Source: Diphasiastrum complanatum (Eukaryota; Streptophyta; Lycopodiopsida; Lycopodiales; Lycopodiaceae). Taken from it: a DNA stretch of 64,000 bases. Location: positions 17,121,353 to 17,185,352 of the forward strand of contig CM055105.1 in the NCBI GenBank assembly GCA_029204225.1, in the 5' to 3' direction. Position numbers and translations under genes: made by a program. Shown here one piece after another: positions 54,352-64,000 of the stretch. Numbering within the stretch: position 1 is the stretch's first letter; each line of letters opens with the position of its first letter. The notes beneath the pieces were generated by a model. The model saw only the letters and a list, made by a program, of their open reading frames with translations. It did not search any database and was not told where the DNA came from.

Positions 54352-55093
54352 CTGGAAAACCACAAAAAGTCTTCTCCCTAAAGACATAGCTAAAAAACTA
54401 AGCTTCTCAGTCAAAGACAAAGAAATCCACAACCTTCTTGCACTGTACCATAGTATGTGTCAAAGCATTTGAGACCAGAAAACAAACAGATAACAAACTC
54501 ACGGTAACCAAGAGGATAACAGACACGTACTATAAGGAGAATACTACAAAATTACAGCAAATTTACTTATACATCATGCTACACATAGATACCAAACTTG
54601 TCTCATGTGCCACTATGGTGCATATGATGAACTTCAGAACAAGCAACAAGATGATACTCGATCTTTGAAACTATGGGGAAACCTAAAGAAAACATGCTCT
54701 AACTTAAGATGTGAAGACAGAAAAACAGATTAAGAAACTTGATCAAATACAAACTCCACTAGTTTATCGAGACTCGAAGGGCCTGGATATCAAAATGATC
54801 TCTTGATGGTTGTTCCCCATAGCTGAGGAGGGATTGAAAAGTTTGATCCATCAGGATTATGAAATATCTGTGAGGTGCACATCAGAAATTTCTTCATTTG
54901 GATGCTCACTTTTCTTTTGGCTTTTCTAAGGGATAAAAATCCCGTGGTTGTTAGTTCTACAAAAAAGAATAAACGATCCAGACTAGTTTTCTTTCTGCCA
55001 ATTGCTCAACCTTCCCTCATGCCCCAATTGCTCTCCCCAGGCTGCCCCTTGCACAATGCTATATAAAGCTGCAGCACCCCTACCATGGCCCCC
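54352..55093. other. Upstream intron of MTM, no earlier exon found
   Basis: Good acceptor sequence ends at 54352. I searched the minus strand for the expected early GRAM motifs (of the type GQGYGVV or TLFVTNFRL) and found none here or further right. Confidence 0.45.
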
Positions 55094-55957
55094 TGTTAGG
55101 AACCCAAACCCTTGGGCTCCACACTAACTTGAAACTGGACATTGGACTAGGCCTGTTGACTTGACCAGTGACTCGTCAACCACATGCATGCCACTTGTCA
55201 TGATCAGGGATATGTGCTTGGCATAGAGACTCCTACCTTGCAAGTATACAAGGGGAGGAGATCTTAGTTACCGTTCATTTACCTAGGAGTAAGTGGATGA
55301 TAGTGAGCATGTGCATAGCCAAGATGGTGCTAGCTGGGGGCAGGAGAAGACCGAACAATGGCGGCAATACGGGACATCATTAGGGCTGGAAGATGGACCC
55401 CGCTTGTTTATATATATCCATTTGTGAAGTTAGAATATATCCAATTTCACAAATTTATATAACCCGCTTGATTGTCTAGTCACGAGCTCAAGCACAGAGG
55501 GTGGATCTGGATTGGATCCTACGACAGGGTGGATCGTGAGCATTCAATTTCTTGTGTTGACCAGCATGAAGTTTGCAAATACTATGGTTATAACAATTAA
55601 TATCAAAGCCACCGATAACCGTGTACGTGTCTGATGGATCCGTCCCGGCGAACTATAAATTGGATTTCGTTTTAATTCAAGAGTATAGGAGATCGTTTGT
55701 AAAGGCATGCAAAATATGAGTTCTACGGCTACTCTAGATGCTAAGGCCCTTACATTGGCTATCAATAATTTACAGCAACAACATAACAAGGAAAATCAAG
55801 AGTGGAGGGACATGGCGCAAACCAAGCAAGCTTTGCACCATCCCCTTTTCGCACCTGAACACTTTTATGGTGATAAGAACAAATCCCCCAATGTCGTGAT
55901 TCCATGGTTGGATCGATGGATTTTGCATTTCTCCATGCACAATTCAACAGATGACAA
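55094..55957 (+). mobile_element. LTR element D, 5' part with gag start
   Basis: LTR at 55094-55595 (tgttaggaac to tataaca), a primer site ttaatatcaaagcc at about 55597-55610, and the start of a gag-like frame at 55707: MQNMSSTATLDAKALTLAIN, then HHPLFAPEHFYGDKNKSPNV and DRWILHFSMHNSTDDN. The frame is cut at 55958 by LTR element C. Confidence 0.75.
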
Positions 55958-57438
55958 TGTTGGGAAAATCTACTCTCATACAAGTTACCCAAGACAAGAT
56001 TCCTATTGTTGTTAGACAATAGTCATACAAATGAAAGAGAACAAAAACAACAATGATTAGATGTACTCCAACTATTTCCCATACCAAATGGACTGGGGCA
56101 CACACTACGGCAAAAATCGTGCTTCAAATCAAGCACTAAAATCTCGAACTTGAGTCTAACTAAAGTCTAACTTGATTTACTAAATATAGGTAAAGGCCCC
56201 TAGTATCGGCATGCAAGCCAAACAATCCTAATTAATTCTAGACAACAACATTAAGCTTAACAATGCGAACATTAACTCTAACACTCCCCCTTAATGTTTA
56301 CATTCGTAACAACAATATATATGATAGCATAAGTATGCATGTATATCCTCCATGATGCACAGGTAATGAAGATTTTCGATTCTGATGTAGAATTCACGAT
56401 CAACTCTAATCTCAATGTCTTCATTACTCAATGTAGAACTTCATATGTCAATGTAGAATTCCTTCGTATGATGATGTAGAATTCCTTTGTAAGTTGATCC
56501 TTTTCATATGAACCTAACTTCATGCGACTCCCAATGTCTTGCTTTTGTCTTCATGTCCCTTAGTGCATTTGTGTGACCTCCAAGAGTGCAACATATCACC
56601 TGATTCCTTGACTTCTTTTGGATCAAAACAACTTGACTCCCCTTGAATCAAATAATGTAGACATTGTTGCCAAAATTTTGAGAACTTTGTTGCTTGAACG
56701 CTTGTGTTGAATCCTTGAGTTGAATCCACTTCAATTCTCCTGCTACTGTCATACATTACCACCTGTGATGGAGTTAGCTGAACTACTCCCCTAGATGTTC
56801 ATCTTTAAAACCAGTGATGACACTTCATGCTTGCATTTTAACCACTCTCCAAATAGAATGTCATCCATGAACCAAACAAAATATGCAAGTAATAGAGCAT
56901 CCCCAATAGAAAGATAAAATGTATGCAGTACTTCCTCACACAAAGTATATGCTACTTCCTCATATACCTTCTCACACAAAGTACATATTACTATCTTCTC
57001 CGTGGAATCTCCTGCCTCTATCTCACACATAGTCCCTTGCCTCAATACAATTTTCCAGCTTAGAAAGCACCCTCAACATGACATCTATTTTATCATCTCT
57101 TATGACAAATTCATCAAGAATGTGTTTAGACATAATTTCAAATACATATGCAAATTTTCCAACTGATGTATCTCCATCTTCTTGTCGATTAAGAGATTAA
57201 AACACCTCCATCATAAAACAATTATCTTGAATCTTTTTCCAAATCCTCCCTACACCAGACTAATCAACTTCCTTAGCTTCCAAATCTGATTGGAAACAAC
57301 AAAATCTACCACATGACAAACCATTCAAGAACTTGAAGAAAACATATAACTTTTCTTTAACTCAAAATAGACCTTCCTAGTAGAACTTATCTTCATTTGG
57401 TGCCACCACATGAACAATCAACTATGACTTGGATGGTA
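55958..57438 (-). mobile_element. LTR element C (same family as A), truncated
   Basis: The 3' LTR at 55958-56283 starts tgttgggaa and ends ctctaaca, followed by the ctccccctt purine-tract complement and 1.15 kb of interior that aligns with 4222-5370 of element A (shared tgatgtagaattc, catccatgaaccaaac and aactatgacttggatggta phrases). It ends abruptly at 57438, so the 5' LTR is lost. Confidence 0.8.
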
Positions 57439-57599
57439 TTGTATACCTCAAAGGTAGGAGTCTCCAAGCTAAGCACACATCCTAGATCACGACATGTGGA
57501 AACCATGCAGGTCCACGAGTCACCGGTCAAGTCAACAAGCCCAGTCGACATTTAGTTTCCAGTTGGGGTTTGGGACCGAAGGGAGTTAGGTCCCTAACA
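57439..57599 (-). repeat. LTR D fragment, inverted
   Basis: The reverse complement begins tgttagggacc at 57599 and matches the first 160 bp of LTR D (gttgacttgacc, gtgactcgt, gagactcctacctt). It faces the LTR at 55094, so the two form an inverted pair around element C. Confidence 0.75.
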
Positions 57600-58134
57600 C
57601 CACCAAAGAGATCCCATCAGTACATCAGGAGGATTACTTATCGTGCATATTCTCGAGTGACATGGTAGGGTCATCTTGGTGTAAAACCAGACTTCTGCCA
57701 TTTTGGTTTCCTAGAGCTAAACAGTGCCCAGGTCCCAATTTTACCTCATTACTTGGATAGTGGACTCTCACATTGCCTCTGATTTACATTGGGACAGTTC
57801 CGAGATTCCTCACACCAATTATATGTGGAAACCGGGCGTTTCCAAGGCTTTCCTCATATCAATAGACTTTGCCAATTACGCACATTGGGGAAAGTGGAGT
57901 CAGACGAGCATTTCCTATTCAAATGCCTTGTTTATTATGAGATCAAGGGACACTATCATTGTCTTTTCCGTGATTCCCCAATCACACTGCATTCACTTAT
58001 TTCATATGTAGATCCTCGGTGTGCAGCCTTGATACTGCGCGCGATGTTCCTACTCCGTAGAGATATTTGTCAGAGTGGTCAATATGGAAACCATGATTCT
58101 CAAACCCAAATCGCCTGCTTTTTTTGCAGGAGAG
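57600..58134 (+). pseudogene. LINE C-terminal fragment, part 1
   Basis: Frames contain [20 protein letters not shown]-like text, then QLRTLGKVESDEHFLFKCLV, YYEIKGHYHCLFRDSPITLH and RAMFLLRRDICQ. This is the cysteine/histidine C-terminal domain. It is interrupted by a solo LTR at 58135 inside the FFCRR codons. Confidence 0.82.
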
Positions 58135-58524
58135 TGACAAATTTCAAGGCCTAGCTATGGAGTATCATAACAGCATAGTAAGCACAATATGAAAGCTTCA
58201 GAAAACCAGCTATGGAGTAGAACACAAAAGCAAGAGAGAGAGGACTTCAAAGCTCACACAACATGAATGAATATTCAAAGTGCAGTAGGGCGTGGAAACC
58301 CCTCCAAAGTTTGGGCTACATATAGCATGTTATGTATAGAGGTGGTGTCTTGCTAATTCTAGCTCTAGAACCCACATGGGTCCTTAACCTACTTGATTTA
58401 CTTGCCTAATTAGCACAAGTGGGGTGTACTATGTACATAAATGTTTTACCCCCATGTCTTATGCACAACATACAAGTTACAAGTATACAAGCCTTAAGGG
58501 GCAAAATAGGCATTTATTTCAACA
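58135..58524. mobile_element. Solo LTR with 5-bp target duplication
   Basis: 390 bp from tgacaaattt to tttcaaca, flanked by gagag at 58130-58134 and 58525-58529. It resembles the copia LTR at 52580-52940 (cctagctatggagtatc). It arose by recombination between two LTRs of an element that had inserted in the LINE. Confidence 0.9.
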
Positions 58525-58985
58525 GAGAGGCTCCAAAGCAGACCTTGAGGCGGATACTTTGTCAAATGATAAGTTAGATATTCCTTCTCGTGGTCTTCAC
58601 CAAGATCGACAGCAACATATTGCTTCCAGACCACACTTTATGACTACCATGAGACTTCGTAGATCCAAAGCTATTGCAAGTAGGCCACTGTTTCCTCTTC
58701 TGTACCTGCATCATCATCTATCCTTGTCTTGTGACATGATCTATCATCGAGTTTTGATTGTGGTTGTATAGCTTTGGCTACATTGTACCCCATTGTATCG
58801 TCTCTCTAGTCTTTATCATGACAACAGAGCAGAGATCTGCCTAGTTTTGATAGGCTAATCATTTTTATTTAGTAATTGTACTATTTTTGGAGACATTTAT
58901 ATGCTCCTTTCAGTAATTATCATACTTGAGATGTACTTACTTGGTCTTATATGCCTTTTGGCATCAAAAGACATTAATATGGTTT
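58525..58985 (+). pseudogene. LINE C-terminal fragment, part 2, with 3' end
   Basis: Resumes the LINE after the solo LTR: GSKADLEADTLSNDKLDIPS, then basic text and a 3' untranslated end with ggtcttatat and gacattaatatgg, the same terminus as at 22832. Confidence 0.8.
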
Positions 58986-59306
58986 TCTTTCTTTCTACAC
59001 TTGGACTCAGTATGCCACAACCTTATACATTGTCCCCACAAATACACCCATCCTCATCAAGCACAAACCATCTAAGTTCTCACTATTTACCACAAATGTG
59101 GTAAAAAACACTATTGACATCGAAAAAACTATCGTCCCAATGATATCGAGCACCTTGAAGTAGAACTCCTTACGCACGTCGTTGATCTCTTATCCCCAAT
59201 GTTATCTGTCTCCTCAATACACTCGTAGTTGCAAAGTCAGACTTTTATGTATCAACTGAGATAAATCTCTTTCTTAGTTTATCTTCGTATTCATGTTATG
59301 GGGACG

Positions 59307-59376
59307 TAGATCACGCCTTACTAGTTTGATAATAAAAAAATTAGATCACGCCTTACTAGTTTGATAATAAAAAAAT
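59307..59376. repeat. 35-bp perfect tandem duplication
   Basis: Two identical copies of a unit starting tagatcacgccttactagtt. Confidence 0.92.
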
Positions 59377-59639
59377 TAGGAAATAGTACTTGCAAACATT
59401 TGGGACAAATTTTCATTAGATTCTAGAGTACGTACAAGAATTTTTTGGACAAATCTTGGCTACATTTTCTTTTCTTGGAGGCAAATTTTGATTAGAATCT
59501 TTGGGCTACAATACACGCAAGAATTTTTCGGACAAAATCTTGCTTGATTTTTGGACCAACAATACTTGCATAAATTCTTGAATGCAATTTTTATACTTCT
59601 GCATTATCCTATTTTGGTCAAAATTTGAGTTGAAATACC

Positions 59640-60700
59640 ATTATGTTTCCATCATCCATCTGTGATGGATTCTTCTAGTCATTTAACAATCATAAAAAGT
59701 TTGATGGAGATTATTTGCAAAAGTGAAAATTTAAATTGAGAATGGTACTTTTGGCCAAAGACTTATGCAATATTTTAACTAGTACTGAGTTGCGACCAGA
59801 AGAAGACTTGCCTGCTATTGCAAGATGGAAGCCAAAGCCCTTGCCGCTATTGGAAGGTCGAGAGCCCTTGCCACTATTTCTTGAAGGCTAAGAGCACATA
59901 TATTCGCAAATTCCACATATTAGCACAGCTAATAGTTCCAAAGAGGAATGGAACATTTTGGCTGGTCTTTATGAAGTCAAAGATGTGGGTTAAAGTTGTT
60001 GCTAAGGAAATAAATGTTCCCAAGATGGACGAGTCTAGATACGATGGTAGTGCATATAAATAATTTTAACTCATTGTTAGAGCAAATAGCTTCTATTTGC
60101 TCACCAATGGGTGACTCAAATGTTGAAATGACTTTATTGGCCAATCTACTAGAGACTTATGAACAATAACCATGATTGTTTCTACACAACCACAGTTGAC
60201 TTTGTCAAGAGTCATATCTATGTTATTGCAAGAGGAAATCAAAAAAAAATTCCTTACATTGGTAGATTAATTGCCTTTTTTCAAAAAAAGACGATCTATA
60301 GCATAACAAAGTCAAATAGAATCTTACTTCAACTAATCCACAAGTCAAGACAAATCAAAAGAATCAACAATTAAGTGATTCAAGTAATAAGGCTTCTTCT
60401 TCAAAGTCAAACATAATTTGCTATAATTGTAAGAAAAAAGGACATGATAATTCTAGAACTCATTCACTATGATTTATGTGGCCCTGTAGAAACTGTTGCT
60501 TTAGGGAGAGCAAGATATTTTATCACATTCTAGAAGAGGAATTGTTTTGTTTACGCAACAAAATTCAAAAGATCTTAATTGTTTCAAACAAGTCAAGGCA
60601 TATGCTTAGAACCAAGTTTCAAAAAAGATCTACACTCTTAGAATAGATGGTGGTGGAGAGTTTATTGGTACAAGTTCACCTCACTTTGGATTTGCCTCAT
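59640..60700 (+). pseudogene. Ty1/copia gag and integrase-start remnant
   Basis: Frames in order: MDSSSHLTIIKSFDGDYLQK, then MVLLAKDLCNILTSTELRPE, a gag end with ICYNCKKKGHDN (partial zinc knuckle), then THSLDLCGPVETVALGRARY-like integrase start and a TLRIDGGGEF-like block near 60630. A deletion joins the knuckle to the integrase. Heavily mutated. Confidence 0.7.
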
Positions 60701-60710
60701 GCACGTTCCA

Positions 60711-60985
60711 ACTTTGATACCAATACAAAGGCTCCCATGCATCTAACATGAGATAGAACACTACTGGCCATCATACTACCACCTATCTGAAGAGCACAAT
60801 TCATAGTCCAAGTGGGCCCACGTCCAAGATTAGTCCCCAAAATAGTAATTGTATCATCCCATACCACATAGCCCATCCCATCCCACATGGGAGATGCTTT
60901 GCCCATGACCGATTGGTCATCTGCGATCTATTATCCATTTAGGCCTGAATTGATCAATAGCCTAAATGATGCCAAGCCCTTGTAT
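60711..60985 (-). repeat. Probable LTR end with primer site
   Basis: The complement of 60711-60722 is tggtatcaaagt, a primer-site sequence. The sequence to its right would be the 5' LTR of a minus-strand element. No partner LTR was found. Confidence 0.4.
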
Positions 60986-61048
60986 AAAAAGCTACAACCC
61001 TAGCTACCTAACAATCACAGTCAAAAAGCTACAACCCTAGCTACCTAA
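60986..61048. repeat. 37-bp period tandem duplication
   Basis: Two identical 26-bp blocks, aaaaagctacaaccctagct and acctaa, separated by 11 bp. Confidence 0.85.
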
Positions 61049-63240
61049 GTCCCACTCAAGATGTCAACCTATATACCTCATGCAAATACACATACGCAAG
61101 AGATCATGTAGGCACTCAAAGAGGATTTTGAAGAAGGTAAGTGAGTTTTTTATAGAGACATTCGATGGATATCTATAAATATATGCACACGGTATCTTAC
61201 CGAGCCAAGTCAGCCTAGGCAAGTGAGAGCCCCAAAAACCCTTTCATCATCATTGTAGATTCTATTATATATACCATGGTTACTCGATAGTTAATTCATC
61301 ATAAACAGAGATTATTCCTCTTAATAAGTAACCTTGTATAAAAGTCAAAAGTATCTAAACAAAACAACATCATGTTTGAGCAACAAAGGCTCTTGTCAAT
61401 TCTCTATAATGCATGTGGTGCCTGAAAAGCGCCAAAGTTGCTATAACTATTGAGTCTATTGAGAGGCATAAGCAAAGTGCAAGCCAACCACACTAAAGAG
61501 AACCTTGGAGAGGAAAACTTACTATAAAAATAAGTCGAAAGTTGGTAACAAGTAAGGTTCCAGGTGCATCAATGTTCACCAAGACCACAGCACGCCCCTA
61601 TTTGAACATTCATGTAATGGTTAAACACAATACAAAAAGAGCTAGATGTATCCATTTTCAAGAATACCCAGAAAAACCCAATCATTATAAACATGAACTT
61701 AACAAAAAATACCACCTTAGTTAAAAAACAACATTGCACCTTAGTACTAAGTGCATCAATATGTCAACTATGTCAAAGTTACTAATAAGTGGATTATGTT
61801 CAAAACTGTTAATATTTTCTAGGTACTTGCCTTTCAAAAACTACCAGCACAAGCAATTGTAAAGTGAATATGCCCATTAAAATTGCAACTGCAACCAAGC
61901 TTTACTATGACTACCACATAGGAATCTCTAAACCCTCTTAATTGCTTTGGTGAATATCAAAGGTAAAAATCCACAAAACTCTACTCAAAATTGTGCAAAC
62001 ATGCAAGGGCATACACCAACATGCATGCCAAGCTAGGCACATGCAAAGCCATTTGCATCAGTGAATGCATCCACACACAATATGGCAGCATGTATCAATT
62101 GTCCCACATCATGACACAAAAATTTTTTACTCTACCTTAGAAATCACCTCCAACTAATGATTTATGGGAGGTCCTGCAAGTAAAGATGCATATGCTTCTA
62201 GGTAGATGTTGGATTTCCCTAGAGTAGATCAACCTAGCAGAAGCAAGTTAAGGGCTCCAGTATGAGAAAGCTTTATTGAAGAACAAGCCATTACAAACAC
62301 ATGTGGATGATTTGAAAGTGAATATGTTGCAGAACGTATAGTTTTAGCGAAATTTTCTTGTGAAGGTTGTTGCTTTTTTTCCTTTCACGATGATTCTATT
62401 GTTGATTCAAGTTATGATACATTTGCATGTAAAGTTACAAATAATTATATGTGTGAAGCCTAACCAAAGTTTAAAAATACGCTATCATTGAAGGCTCATT
62501 TTAGTTGCACCATAGTAACACTTTTAAGAACTGTTGTAGTAACGTACAAAATCACCAGTTTTGTAGTTTTTCATAACCTTGTGGTTGTTCTCATTCTTGC
62601 TCAAAAAAATTTCATAATACGATCTTAAATTTACATAGAAATTGACTTTGGGAGGATTTTACTATTACACTCCCATAGCAGCAACCTCTTACCAAGGTCA
62701 TTGTTGGAAGCTAATGGCTAAGAATGGAGAATAGCTGGCCCATGCAAACAACTTAACCACGGCCCTGGAAGTGGTTATCAGCATGTGTGTTCAGAGCTTA
62801 TCTGTGGGCCGGTTTGCGGTCTATCCAACACACAGACACCGCTCAACCAGTAGCATGTTACCATAGGCAATCTGACAGCTCTTTCAATGAGCTAGTTAAT
62901 AGCTCTACCTGGCAGCCCTTTTCAGAGGTTAATTAGATATTTACCTAACTATCAACACCAGTTATTTTCAGCATTAACCACTGGCTCTATTAGTGATCCT
63001 AGCAGCAAGCAATTTGCAGCCTTATTAGGGGGTCATAACAATCAATCCAGCAACTATTTGTATGTACTATCGAATGTAAAAGGTCTGTAATTGTCAAAAT
63101 AAAATCCTATTTGATCTAGGTTTTGCGAGGCAAATCATGGCTCCGTAGTCTGAAATTTAAGCCTCTTGAGATCAATTTATGTTTGTTTGCAGATTCTCTT
63201 TCTTAACATAGTGTACAAAAATATATCTCTACTACGAGTA
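61049..63240. other. No gene or element recognised
   Basis: AT-rich sequence, probably first-intron or upstream DNA of MTM. No conserved reading frame or repeat structure stood out on either strand. Confidence 0.35.
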
Positions 63241-64000
63241 TCTTTCACAAAGGATCGTCTGGCATGCCTATACACTGTTGCCTTCGTGTTGCCATTCCGG
63301 GTTTACACAGATTCTATGTGGCTGTTGGCAGTGAAGTCATTATGACATCCTTTCATCAGGGGTCTACTTACCAGTATATGTAGTCACAGAATGCTGAATT
63401 GTTAGAGTGCACTTTTTTTCTCGCTGTGGAGTCCTTCATGGGATTACGGTATTCTATAATAGATGGGTGCTATTCATGGTCACCTGTAGCTATACCTACA
63501 TTTTCCATGCGCCCTATGGTACTGCTGCTCCTTGGTTGTTACTTGCTGTTGCTTCCGTATGGCTTCATCTGGGCATGTCCATGTGTGGGGTAGTCGATTA
63601 TTGCTGATACTGTCACATTCAGCTGGTGCATATGGACATTGCACTTGGAATGACTTGTGCTTCTTGATGAGTGTAATATCTTACATTTCTAGTTCTTGTA
63701 AATTTGAAGGCTCTTTGGTTTGACAATCTAGCCATCTCTCTCCCACTCCTTTACTCCCAGTCTGGATCGGTATTCATGACCATGTGATATTTCTAAGACC
63801 TAACTACTTGCACATCACTATGACACGGATGTCTACTGGTGTGCTTGCATGGCTCCTTTCTGAGACCTCCTGGATCTCTATTATGCCTATCTTCAAGCAT
63901 TGGTCACACTCCATTATGGCTCCAACACATTATGTATGTCTCTAATGCCCTTTGCTGGTGGTTTGGCTACCAGAGGTTAATCGCATGCTCCATGGTTTAC
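63241..64000. other. Unassigned, T- and TGG-rich sequence
   Basis: Plus-strand frames of about 60 codons are rich in W, C, L, Y and F and nearly lysine-free, similar in composition to the interior frame of element F (14977-16260). I could not align the two by eye, so this may be coincidence. The window ends inside it. Confidence 0.3.

Noticed and set aside
54220-54432. Extension of MTM exon a upstream to a start codon
   Set aside because: The open frame upstream of 54351 has no GRAM similarity, and a strong pyrimidine-rich acceptor sits at the conserved border.
61542-61724. 60-codon plus-strand frame
   Set aside because: Basic, AT-rich composition with no motif; chance opening.
1-64000. tRNA genes suggested by tggtatcagagc sequences
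   Set aside because: These are primer-binding sites next to LTRs; no cloverleaf structure surrounds them.

Overview
The window is nuclear DNA from a land plant with a large, repeat-rich genome. Three things point that way: a plant-type myotubularin gene spread over at least 53 kb, introns up to 16.7 kb packed with nested retrotransposons, and a plant mixture of Ty3 chromoviruses, Ty1/copia elements, APE-type LINEs and BED-finger hAT transposons. A fern or another big-genome non-seed vascular plant would fit, but no feature fixes the lineage.

The only host gene I can support is on the minus strand, from position 54351 down to the stop at 1218. By matching splice signals, reading phase and protein similarity I placed 16 exons that join without a phase break into 808 codons. 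They cover the end of the PH-GRAM domain, the phosphatase domain with the active-site motif CSDGWDR, a coiled coil and a C-terminal tail. The first exon or exons (N-terminus and early GRAM domain) were not found and probably lie beyond 64000. Four introns of 16.7, 14.1, 11.7 and 4.1 kb hold almost all of the transposons; the other eleven are 99 to 809 bp.

Layout: 1-2.6 kb, 3' flank and last two exons. 2.6-19.2 kb, intron with LINE pieces split by two LTR elements (3746-7433, 13780-16850), inverted solo LTRs and LINE endonuclease pieces. 19.2-20.9 kb, four exons. 20.9-35.0 kb, intron with LINE pieces, a complete 6.4-kb Ty3 chromovirus (24090-30456) and an LTR remnant. 35.0-36.5 kb, four exons. 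36.5-48.2 kb, intron with LINEs on the minus strand, a hAT relic and rearranged Ty3 pieces. 48.2-49.4 kb, three exons. 49.4-53.5 kb, intron with two copia pieces. 53.5-54.4 kb, three exons. 54.4-64 kb, LTR elements, a LINE, a solo LTR and copia debris; probably the first intron or 5' flank.

The transposons are nearly all broken. Several insertions have clean 5-bp target duplications, which give a relative order: LINEs first, LTR elements later. The most unusual items are a lysine-free 427-codon reading frame inside the LTR element at 13.8-16.9 kb, the active-site codon after the catalytic cysteine being split by a 14-kb intron, and repeated LINE-end/(CT)n/LINE-start junctions. I found no convincing new multi-gene system.
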